Assembly (NCBI GenBank): GCA_016200785.1
Contig: JACQED010000119.1
Location: 1-20,617, forward strand
Source of the DNA: Chloroflexota bacterium
GTDB taxonomy: Bacteria > Chloroflexota > Anaerolineae > Anaerolineales > JACQED01
DNA: 20,617 nt
Direction: 5' to 3'
The notes under the pieces are model-generated. The model did no database searches, was not told where the DNA came from, and worked only from the letters and a program-made list of their open reading frames with translations. Every line of letters starts with the position of its first letter. Position 1 is the first letter of the stretch. Both the position numbers and the translations under genes were made by a program. Of the stretch, positions 14,576-20,617 are shown piece by piece.

Positions 14576-15475
14576 ATGCAATCCCTCTTCCAGAGTTTTA
14601 CCGTCATCCCCCTGCCCTGGCGCGCGCCCTTCTACGCCGCCGCGGTGCTGGCGCTGCTATTGGCGGTCGGCGGAATGTGGGCGCGAGTGCGGCTGTGGGG
14701 GTTGGGGCGAAGGGGCAGACGCGGGCCGCTGTCCGATGCCGGTCTCGGCCATCTGATCTGGTTGAGCCTGAGCAAGTTCTTCTCGGCCGATTGTCTTTTC
14801 GCCCGGCGAGTGTTCGCGCGCAGTCGGTGGCGCGGCTGGATGGTAATGGCATTCGTGTGGGGATCGCTGGCGCTGATCGGCGCCGTGATCCTCTCGGCTG
14901 GATTCTACGCGGCGAACCGCGCGATGCCCGCCGCGCTCGACCGATGGGCCTCGACCGCGCTCGACGTTGCCGGAACGATCATCCTGCTCGGCCTGCTGGC
15001 GGCGCTCGGGCGGCGCTACCTGTTTCCACCGAAACGCTGGATTTCGGTTAGCGCCGATGGTGGGCTGTTGATTCTGTTCGCGCTGGCCGTGTTTTCGGGA
15101 CTAGTGATGGAGGGATTGCGGCTGGCCGGACCGGGATGGGAGGCCGCACTGCGCTGGCCGATCGGCGCGGCGCTGGGCGCCGCGCTGAATTCACTCGCCT
15201 TGCCGCCGGAGGTCTGGGAGCGGCTGTATCTGGCGATGTATTTCGCGCACGCCGGGTTTGGCTTGAGTCTGTTGGCGTATTTGCCGTTCTCGAAATTGTT
15301 CCATCTCGTCGCGTCGCAGATCACGACGTTCGCGGCCCTCACCCCGCCGAGCGGGGCGCAAGCAGCCCCCCAACCCCCTCTCCTGTCGCGGAACATCCCG
15401 CGACGGGAGAGGGGGCGCGGGTCGGGGCCTGCCCTGAGCGAAGTCGAAGGGGTGAGGGCCAGAGACTCGCAATGA
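14576..15475 (+). CDS. NarI/DsrM/HdrE-like membrane cytochrome b subunit
   Basis: A 299-residue protein with about five or six hydrophobic segments, for example FYAAAVLALLLAVGGMWA, MAFVWGSLALIGAVIL and LLILFALAVFSGLVM. The last segment, YFAHAGFGLSLLAYLPFSKLFHL split by helix turns, carries the paired histidines and the PFSK-x2-H motif of NarI/DsrM/HdrE subunits, which bind heme b and react with menaquinone. The next gene starts on its stop codon (ATGA, 15472-15475) and encodes an HdrD/DsrK-like protein, the usual partner. The final 45 residues or so (about 255-299) are polar and translated from repeat sequence, so they are unlikely to be part of the family domain. Confidence 0.85.
   Translation: MQSLFQSFTVIPLPWRAPFYAAAVLALLLAVGGMWARVRLWGLGRRGRRGPLSDAGLGHLIWLSLSKFFSADCLFARRVFARSRWRGWMVMAFVWGSLALIGAVILSAGFYAANRAMPAALDRWASTALDVAGTIILLGLLAALGRRYLFPPKRWISVSADGGLLILFALAVFSGLVMEGLRLAGPGWEAALRWPIGAALGAALNSLALPPEVWERLYLAMYFAHAGFGLSLLAYLPFSKLFHLVASQITTFAALTPPSGAQAAPQPPLLSRNIPRRERGRGSGPALSEVEGVRARDSQ
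15340..15460. repeat. Composite repeat at the 3' end of the NarI-like gene
   Basis: Contains an inverted repeat at 15374-15415 with arms CCCCCTCTCC-T-GTCGCGG and CCGCGAC-GGGAGAGGGGG. It is flanked by CCCTCACCCC (from 15344) and by GGGGTGAGGG near 15450. A known dispersed motif, CCTGCCCTGAGCGAAGTCG, lies at about 15428-15446. This is an expanded version of the element at 1021-1069 and 4634-4681. It codes the C-terminal tail of the NarI-like protein and ends just before the HdrD-like start codon. Confidence 0.8.
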
Positions 15476-16671
15476 AAACACGCCTGGACATCTCGCTGGC
15501 CGACAACCTGACGCCGCTCCAACTCATCGCGTTCGACGCCTGCACACGGTGTAACGAGTGCCTGAACTGGTGCCCCGTGCTCGACGTGACCGGCGACGAG
15601 AGTCTGACGACACCGGAAAAGATTCGCATCTACGGCGATTTGATCCGGTCGCGGCACGGCCTGCTGTCGAGCGTGGCCGGGCCGCCGTCGGTGGAAAACG
15701 GCCTGCTCGAAAAACTGAAGGATGCGCTTTACACCTGCACCACTTGCGGGCGGTGCGGCGAGGTGTGCGAGGTCGGTATCAACACCCAGCAACTCTGGCC
15801 GGCTATGCGCGAGAAGCTCGTCGAACTGGGCGTCGGCCCGATGGGCGCGCAAGATCAAACCGGGCCGCTGACCGCCGAGCATCACAACCCCTACGGCCGG
15901 CTACACGCCGAACGTTTTGCCTGGCTGCCACCGGAGATCGAAGTGGCCGAACGAGCGGAAATCGGTTTTTACGTCGGCTGTTCCGGGGCCTACGTGGCGC
16001 AGCCGATGGTCATCGGGGCCGTCCGGGCGTTCGCGTCGGTCGGCGCGCCGTTCACGCTCTTCGACGACGAGTGGTGCTGTGGCTTTCCACTCTTCATCAT
16101 CGGCGACAATGAGCAGGTGGCCGAGATCGTCCGGCACAACGTCGAGGGGTTTGTGGCGCGCGGTGTGAAGAAACTGCTCGTCTCGTGCCCGTGCTGTACT
16201 TTCATGTTGCGCGAACGCTGGCCGGAGTTCTACGGGGCCGAGTTGCCGTTCGAGATCGTCCACACGACTCAATTCATCGCCGAGATGATCGCCGCCGGCA
16301 AGTTCAAGTTGACGAAGAGTATCCCCGACCGATTGACGTACCACGACCCGTGCTACCTGAGCCGGGGAGTGCGGGTGATTGACGAACCGCGGGCCGTCAT
16401 CGCGCAAATCCCGAACGTGGACTTTGTGGAGATGGCCGACTGCCGAGAACTTTCGAAGTGTTGCGGCGCGGGCGGCGGTTTGCGGCGCTGTAACCCGGGG
16501 CTGTCGGTGGACATGGCCCGGCGGCTGATGGCAGATGCCGAGGCCGTGGGCGCGGATACGCTGGTCATTGATTGCCCGGCGTGCTTCGAGCGGATGCATC
16601 TCGCCCTGGGCGGGATGGTCACGGACTTGAAGATCGTGGATTTGATGGAGTTGGTGTCGGAACTGTTTTGA
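15472..16671 (+). CDS. HdrD/DsrK-like iron-sulfur oxidoreductase with two CCG domains
   Basis: A 399-residue cytoplasmic-side Fe-S protein. Two [4Fe-4S] ferredoxin-type motifs come first (Cys24, 27, 30, 34 and Cys89, 92, 95, 99). Two cysteine-rich CCG domains follow: YVGCSGAY, CCGFP and CPCCTFM; then HDPCYLSRG, CCGAGGG and CPACFERM. In HdrD and DsrK such CCG domains hold the special [4Fe-4S] cluster that reduces disulfides. The ATG at 15472 overlaps the stop of the NarI-like gene; a longer frame to 15136 runs inside that gene and is rejected. The pair likely passes electrons between a menaquinone pool and a thiol/disulfide or other cytoplasmic carrier. The substrate is unknown. Confidence 0.9.
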   Translation: MKTRLDISLADNLTPLQLIAFDACTRCNECLNWCPVLDVTGDESLTTPEKIRIYGDLIRSRHGLLSSVAGPPSVENGLLEKLKDALYTCTTCGRCGEVCEVGINTQQLWPAMREKLVELGVGPMGAQDQTGPLTAEHHNPYGRLHAERFAWLPPEIEVAERAEIGFYVGCSGAYVAQPMVIGAVRAFASVGAPFTLFDDEWCCGFPLFIIGDNEQVAEIVRHNVEGFVARGVKKLLVSCPCCTFMLRERWPEFYGAELPFEIVHTTQFIAEMIAAGKFKLTKSIPDRLTYHDPCYLSRGVRVIDEPRAVIAQIPNVDFVEMADCRELSKCCGAGGGLRRCNPGLSVDMARRLMADAEAVGADTLVIDCPACFERMHLALGGMVTDLKIVDLMELVSELF

Positions 16672-16678
16672 AAGCGAA

Positions 16679-17491
16679 ATGAGGCACCAAGTATCAAACT
16701 GGTCGTGGCGCGAAGTAATCCTGGCAGGATTTGCCGGAGCATTCCTGGCCGCCGGCGCGTGGATCGGCGTGTCGGCCCGCCCGGCCTCGCCGGCCGGCGA
16801 CTCCCTCACGGCCCGAGGCGCAGCGGTCTTCCGGCGCGAGCGCTGTTTCTTCTGCCACACAATGGAAAAGGAAGACGGAAGAAGGATGAAGGATGAAGAA
16901 CTCGGCTTCGGCCTTCAGTCCACCTCCTTCGATCTGGCGCACAGTGGCCCTGACCTGAGAGAGGCAGGCGGACGGCGGACGGACGATTGGCATTTGGCGC
17001 ATCTCGTCCATCCGTCGGCGGTCGTCGCCGGGTCGGCCATGCCGTCGTTTGCCGATCTGCCGCCGGAGGACCTCCGGGCGCTGATCGCCTTTTTGCAATC
17101 GCAGAGTCAATGGCCGGAAACGGCGAGCACACCCGAGGCCGTGCCGGCCATTGACGATACGCTGGACAACTATCGTGAGGGGCGCGGGCTGTATCTGGCG
17201 CAGTGTGCCGGTTGTCACGGCGAAGGGGGAAATGGGATCGGCGTTGTGGGGCCGTTGCTGAGACCGGAGCCGCGCGATTTCACCGACGTGGCCTGGATGC
17301 ACAAGCAATCAGGCGAGCGGCTGTTCGCCGTGATCGCCGATGGCGTACCACGAACCGCGATGCCCGGATACCGAGATACGCTCTCGGCGACCGACCGGGC
17401 GCGCCTCGTGCTGTACCTGCGCTATTTTGGCGATCCGGTGGGCAGGCAATTCATGGAGCAAGGGCTGCCGCGACCTTCGACCGCGCCTTAG
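16679..17491 (+). CDS. Membrane-anchored diheme cytochrome c
   Basis: A 270-residue protein with an N-terminal anchor (about 13-32) and two class-I-type heme domains. The first has CFFCH at 56-60, then HSGPDLREAG, WHLAHLVHP and GSAMPSF, resembling CcoO/FixO-type cytochromes. The second has CAGCH at 176-180 with GVPRTAMPGY, resembling CcoP-type domains. A heptamer repeat is translated right after the first heme motif (about residues 63-74). It is the last gene of the operon, eight bases after the HdrD-like stop. Its TAG overlaps the hypE stop on the other strand (17488-17491). It could carry electrons out of the complex to a periplasmic acceptor. Confidence 0.9.
   Translation: MRHQVSNWSWREVILAGFAGAFLAAGAWIGVSARPASPAGDSLTARGAAVFRRERCFFCHTMEKEDGRRMKDEELGFGLQSTSFDLAHSGPDLREAGGRRTDDWHLAHLVHPSAVVAGSAMPSFADLPPEDLRALIAFLQSQSQWPETASTPEAVPAIDDTLDNYREGRGLYLAQCAGCHGEGGNGIGVVGPLLRPEPRDFTDVAWMHKQSGERLFAVIADGVPRTAMPGYRDTLSATDRARLVLYLRYFGDPVGRQFMEQGLPRPSTAP
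16864..16898. repeat. Five-unit heptamer repeat within the diheme cytochrome c gene
   Basis: GGAAAAG, GAAGACG, GAAGAAG, GATGAAG, GATGAAG: five consecutive 7-base units starting one codon after the CFFCH heme motif. They are translated as a charged loop (EKEDGRRMKDEE). Confidence 0.75.
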
Positions 17492-18603
17492 CAAATCCTC
17501 GGCAAGAGTTCCCCGGCGGGCAAATCCACAACACGCGATCCGCCAATGCCGGTGCGGGCGACGACCAGCCCCGGATGAGCCGCGACCACCTGACCGATCT
17601 GCGTTGCCTCGCGGCCCAATGGGTGCGCGCGCATCGCCGCGAGAACTGCGTCCGCCGACGGGCCGGGAACGATGGCGACGAGTTTCCCCTCGTTGGCGAC
17701 GTAGAGCGGATCGAGGCCGAGCATTTCGCACGCCGCATTGACTTCCCGGCGCACCGGCACTTGCCTTTCGCCAAACTCGATGCCGACGCGCGAGGCAGTC
17801 GCCAACTCGTTGAGAACCGCCGCTAATCCACCCCGCGTCGCGTCGCGCAGGCAATGCAGGGGCGAGTCGGAGTGTTCGCCCGGAGGCACGGCGGCCAGCA
17901 GCGTTTCCACCAGTCCATTCAACGGCGCGGTGTCGCTTTCAATCTGCGTCTCAAATTCCAGTCCTTCACGCACCGACATGATCGCCATCCCATGATCGCC
18001 CATCGTGCCGCTGACGATCACGACATCACCCGGTCGGGCGCGCTTGGCGGCGATCTCGACGCCGGGAGGTATCACGCCGATGCCGGATGTGTTGATGTAC
18101 AAGCCGTCCCCATGGCCTTTGTTGACGACTTTGGTGTCACCGGCGACCAGCTGCACCCCGGCCTCGCGGCACGCGGCGGCGACCGAACTCGCAATCTGCC
18201 CGAGGGTCTCCATCGGCAGACCTTCTTCCAGAATGAATGCGGCGCTCAGGAACAGCGGGCGGGCGCCGCTCATCGCCAGGTCGTTGACCGTGCCGTTGAC
18301 GGCCAGCTCGCCGATGTCGCCGCCGGGGAAGATGAGCGGGCTGACGACGAAGGAGTCGGTGGTGAAGGCCAATCGCAGATTGCTGATTGCCGATTGCTGA
18401 TTGCTGATTGCGTGCGATCTGCCATCCGCTATCTGCCGCAGGTCAATGATGGTCGAGTCGCCCAGTTGAGCCAGGAGGTCATTGTCAAACAGCGGCGCGA
18501 AGAGGTGTTGGATGAGGTCGGACATCATCCGGCCGCCACTGCCGTGGCCCATGACGACGGTGGGGTAATGGCGGAGGGGTAGGGGACAAGTCCAAAGGTT
18601 CAA
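17488..18603 (-). CDS. hypE: [NiFe]-hydrogenase maturation protein HypE (carbamoyl dehydratase)
   Basis: Converts the thiocarbamoyl group on its C-terminal cysteine to thiocyanate, the source of the CN ligands of the NiFe active site. It shows MGHGSGGRMM near the N-terminus, LAFTTDSFVVSPLIFPGGDI, GTVNDLAMSGA, the PurM-like GDTKVV and RDATRGGL motifs, and the required C-terminal PRIC. Residues about 62-76 (SHAISNQQSAISNL) are encoded by a heptamer repeat and appear to be an insertion before LAFTTDSF. The start at 18603 is a TTG inside another heptamer array; the only ATG near is at 18552, directly at MGHGSGG, which would leave almost no N-terminal lead. The true start is therefore uncertain. 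It is third in hypC-hypD-hypE. Confidence 0.95.
   Translation of the reverse strand: MNLWTCPLPLRHYPTVVMGHGSGGRMMSDLIQHLFAPLFDNDLLAQLGDSTIIDLRQIADGRSHAISNQQSAISNLRLAFTTDSFVVSPLIFPGGDIGELAVNGTVNDLAMSGARPLFLSAAFILEEGLPMETLGQIASSVAAACREAGVQLVAGDTKVVNKGHGDGLYINTSGIGVIPPGVEIAAKRARPGDVVIVSGTMGDHGMAIMSVREGLEFETQIESDTAPLNGLVETLLAAVPPGEHSDSPLHCLRDATRGGLAAVLNELATASRVGIEFGERQVPVRREVNAACEMLGLDPLYVANEGKLVAIVPGPSADAVLAAMRAHPLGREATQIGQVVAAHPGLVVARTGIGGSRVVDLPAGELLPRIC
18378..18412. repeat. Five-unit heptamer repeat within hypE
   Basis: GATTGCT, GATTGCC, GATTGCT, GATTGCT, GATTGCG: five 7-base units in a row. They are translated on the minus strand as part of the AISNQQSAISN loop, and the frame is intact on both sides. 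Confidence 0.85.
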
Positions 18604-18730
18604 AGTTCAAACTCCAAAACTCAAACTTCAAATTCCAAACTTCAAACTTCAAATTCCAAATCAGGCCGGAGACTGTTCCGAATTTGGCGTTAGCGCCTTT
18701 GGAGTTGGATCTTTTGGAGTTTGAAGTTCC
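18587..18730. repeat. Heptamer array across the hypD-hypE junction
   Basis: Degenerate 7-base units (TCAAACT, TCAAATT, CCAAACT and similar) fill 18587-18660. Related inverted units (CTTTGGA, GTTGGAT, GTTTGAA) occupy about 18697-18730. The array supplies the TTG used as the apparent hypE start and the last 20 or so residues of HypD (QTPKDPTPKALTPN). Confidence 0.8.
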
Positions 18731-19818
18731 GCGAAGCGGGCATAACGATAATACGCGGCGCACGCGCCCTCGGAGGACACCATCGTCGCGCCGAGCGGCG
18801 ATTGCGGCGTGCATTCCTTTCCAAAGGCCGGGCACTGGTTCGGCTTCTTGAGGCCTTGCAAGACCAGCCCACTCATGCACAGACTCGATTCTCTGGTCGC
18901 GATTGCCTGAACTTCCGGGAAGCGCCGCTCGGCGTCGTATTCGGCGTAAGCCTGGCGGAGCCGATAGCCGCTCTGCGGGATAACGCCGATGCCGCGCCAC
19001 TGGCGGTCGCACGGCTCAAACACTTCGTTGATGATGGCCTGAGCTGGCGCATTGCCCTCTCGCCGCACCGAGCGGGCGTAAGCGTTTTCGACTTCGGCCC
19101 GGCCCTCTTCTAATTGCTTCACGCACATCAATATCGCGCGCACAACATCCACCGGCTCGAAGCCCATCACGACCACCGGCACGTTGTACTTCCTCGCCAG
19201 CGCCTCGTATTCCCAGTAGCCCATCACCGTGCAGACGTGCCCGGCGGCGAGGAAACCGTTGACACGAACGTCGGGCGATTCCATCAGGGCCGAGAGGGCG
19301 GGCGGGACGGTGACGTGCGAGACGAGCATGGCGAAGTTCGTGAGGCCCTGTGTTTTGGCTTGCGCCACCGCCATGGCGTTTGCCGGCGCCGTCGTCTCAA
19401 AGCCGATTCCGAAAAAGACCACCGTCTTGTCCGGATTCTCGCGGGCGATCTTGAGCGCGTCGAGCGGCGAATACACCACCCGGACGCTTCCGCCGGAAGC
19501 CCTGACGCTAAACAGATCGCGCTCGGAGCCGGGCACGCGGAGCATGTCGCCGTACGAGACGAAGATCACGTCGAGCCGGGAGGCGAGGGCAATGGCCTTG
19601 TCGATCAATTCGAGCGGCGTCACGCACACCGGGCAGCCCGGGCCGTGGACGAGATCGATTTCCGGCGGAAGCAATTGGTCGAGCCCGCTCTTGAGGATCG
19701 AGTGTGTCTGCCCGCCACAGACTTCCATCAGTTTCCACGGGCGAGTGACGGTGCGGCGTATCTCGTCAATGAGATGGCGGGTGATGGCTTCGTCGCGGTA
19801 TTCGTCAATATACTTCAT
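18661..19818 (-). CDS. hypD: [NiFe]-hydrogenase maturation protein HypD
   Basis: An Fe-S scaffold that, with HypC, assembles the Fe(CN)2CO unit. Motifs are MEVCGGQTH (Cys34), GPGCPVCVTP (Cys62, Cys65) and FFGIGFETTAP. The C-terminal [4Fe-4S] region has SLCMSGLVLQGLKKP, CPAFGKECTP, PLGATMVSSEGAC and AYYRYARF. Length is 385 residues. The natural end is probably near ARFAEL; the remaining 20 residues or so come from heptamer repeat sequence. The ATG at 19818 overlaps the hypC stop (ATGA), which implies translational coupling. Confidence 0.97.
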   Translation of the reverse strand: MKYIDEYRDEAITRHLIDEIRRTVTRPWKLMEVCGGQTHSILKSGLDQLLPPEIDLVHGPGCPVCVTPLELIDKAIALASRLDVIFVSYGDMLRVPGSERDLFSVRASGGSVRVVYSPLDALKIARENPDKTVVFFGIGFETTAPANAMAVAQAKTQGLTNFAMLVSHVTVPPALSALMESPDVRVNGFLAAGHVCTVMGYWEYEALARKYNVPVVVMGFEPVDVVRAILMCVKQLEEGRAEVENAYARSVRREGNAPAQAIINEVFEPCDRQWRGIGVIPQSGYRLRQAYAEYDAERRFPEVQAIATRESSLCMSGLVLQGLKKPNQCPAFGKECTPQSPLGATMVSSEGACAAYYRYARFAELQTPKDPTPKALTPNSEQSPA

Positions 19819-20072
19819 GTTTCAGCCATTTCTGGAAGTTCGCCCGCCAGCATATCCATCTCCCTCAGCAACTCCAGCGTACGCTGAGCCTCTTCTTCAT
19901 CCAACTGGCTGATGCCGAAGCCGACGTGGATGATGGTGTAGTCGCCGATCTGAATGTCGGGCAGGTATTCGAGGCAGGCTTCCTTCACCACGCCGCCGAA
20001 GTCCACCTTGCCCATTTTCATTCCGTTGGCCTGGTAGAGTTCCGTGACTTTGCCGGGGATGCCCAAGCACAT
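19815..20072 (-). CDS. hypC: [NiFe]-hydrogenase maturation chaperone HypC
   Basis: An 85-residue HypC/HupF chaperone that binds HypD and the hydrogenase large subunit. It begins MCLGIPGKV, with the essential Cys2, and has VDFGGVVKEACLEYLP and GDYTIIHVGFGISQLDEEEA. The ATG at 20072 has AAGGAGG upstream. It is the first gene of hypCDE; hypA, hypB, hypF and the hydrogenase itself are not in the window. Confidence 0.97.
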   Translation of the reverse strand: MCLGIPGKVTELYQANGMKMGKVDFGGVVKEACLEYLPDIQIGDYTIIHVGFGISQLDEEEAQRTLELLREMDMLAGELPEMAET

Positions 20073-20108
20073 AATTCCTCCTTACGCTATATGCCGTAAC
20101 CGTGAGGC

Positions 20109-20617
20109 TCATCTGAGTTCCACGTAGGCAACTACCTCCGAGTTCGGCGGCAGCGCGGCAAGCCGCCAATCCCCCGAGGGCTGACTGACTCCGGCTTGCT
20201 GTGTTAGGCTTGCGTCGCCAGCCTGATCGACTTTGACGAACACGATCTCGATGATCCCTTTCAGCGGGTGCAGGCTGACGGCATTCCAGTGGCGGCCACG
20301 AATACTTACTGGCGGATACTGGAGATAGTAGTTGCCATACTCATCCCACATCACCGCCCAGACCCGTTCCGTGTCGGCCAGATCGGTTACACCGCGCGCT
20401 GAAAGCGGCACGCCAAACCGATAACTGAACCGGCTGCCCGGCGTCAGGGTTCGGCCAAACCGATCGTACATCGCTGTGATGGCAAATTCAGGGTCATCGG
20501 AGAAAGACCTGATCTCGTGGCTCCAGAAGAAGAGCCGCTGCAATACATCGCCGCCCGTGGTCAGATTGGCGACCGCCCCTACAATCAATAGAACGCCGCC
20601 AACGATCTCGATCCACA
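20109..20617 (-). CDS. Membrane-anchored protein of unknown function (partial, N-terminus beyond right edge)
   Basis: Not recognised. The frame stays open to the right edge, and the upstream residues (WIEIVGGVLLIVGAV) form a hydrophobic segment, so the gene starts outside the window and an internal TTG at 20588 is probably not the start. After the membrane segment come about 140 residues with aromatic and charged motifs (RVWAVMWDEYGNYYLQYPP, GRHWNAVSLHPLKGIIEIV, NSEVVAYVELR). These look like a beta-rich extracytoplasmic domain. It ends 36 bases before hypC on the same strand, so it could share a transcript, but the strong hypC ribosome binding site and unrelated content give no functional link. 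Confidence 0.6.
   Translation of the reverse strand, partial: WIEIVGGVLLIVGAVANLTTGGDVLQRLFFWSHEIRSFSDDPEFAITAMYDRFGRTLTPGSRFSYRFGVPLSARGVTDLADTERVWAVMWDEYGNYYLQYPPVSIRGRHWNAVSLHPLKGIIEIVFVKVDQAGDASLTQQAGVSQPSGDWRLAALPPNSEVVAYVELR

Noticed and set aside
15136..15471. Upstream extension of the HdrD-like gene
   Set aside because: It lies inside the NarI-like gene in another frame and reads as low-complexity Arg/Ala-rich sequence. The ATG at 15472 with an ATGA overlap fits the family start.
15901..16860. 319-codon minus-strand frame, and a 289-codon one at 15016-15885
   Set aside because: Antisense to the HdrD-like and NarI-like genes; no motifs.
18587..18730. Possible CRISPR array
   Set aside because: The units are 7 bases long and contiguous with no unique spacers, so this is a heptamer array.

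Overview
The window reads as a GC-rich chromosomal segment of an anaerobic bacterium that combines the Wood-Ljungdahl (reductive acetyl-CoA) pathway with cytochrome-based electron transport and [NiFe]-hydrogenase maturation. Bacterial-type CODH/ACS, a DUF166 protein, a DUF3368/UPF0175 toxin-antitoxin pair and many short palindromes and heptamer repeats suggest a member of the Chloroflexota (Anaerolineae-like). That assignment is an inference from gene content; no rRNA or other marker is present.

Region 1 (1-7595, mostly minus strand) is a carbon-metabolism cluster. It holds acsB (cut by the left edge), cooS, fhs (formate-THF ligase) and a DUF166 protein. CODH makes or oxidises CO, ACS joins CO, a methyl group and CoA, and Fhs activates formate for the methyl branch. 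A plus-strand toxin-antitoxin pair, apparently read from a leaderless promoter, sits between acsB and cooS.

Region 2 (7736-10309, minus) is a ferrous-iron uptake operon: feoB, a small eight-cysteine protein and feoA. It would supply iron to the many Fe-S and heme proteins around it.

Region 3 (10486-17491, plus) is a tightly packed respiratory operon. It encodes a Rieske protein, an out-of-frame beta-propeller that has no usable start codon, a fused cytochrome b, a pentaheme cytochrome c, a NarI/DsrM-like membrane cytochrome b, an HdrD/DsrK-like Fe-S protein and a diheme cytochrome c. This is a Rieske/cytochrome b module next to a DsrMK/HdrDE-like module. It is the best candidate here for an undescribed multi-subunit complex.

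Region 4 (17488-20072, minus) is hypC-hypD-hypE, converging on region 3 with overlapping stop codons. A partial membrane-anchored protein of unknown function runs off the right edge.

A theme cuts across the window. Repeats usually found between genes (GGGAGAGGG palindromes, a GAGTCGAGGC palindrome, several 7-bp arrays and a 15/30-bp minisatellite) lie inside coding frames of acsB, cytochrome b, both cytochromes c, the NarI-like protein, hypE and hypD without breaking them.
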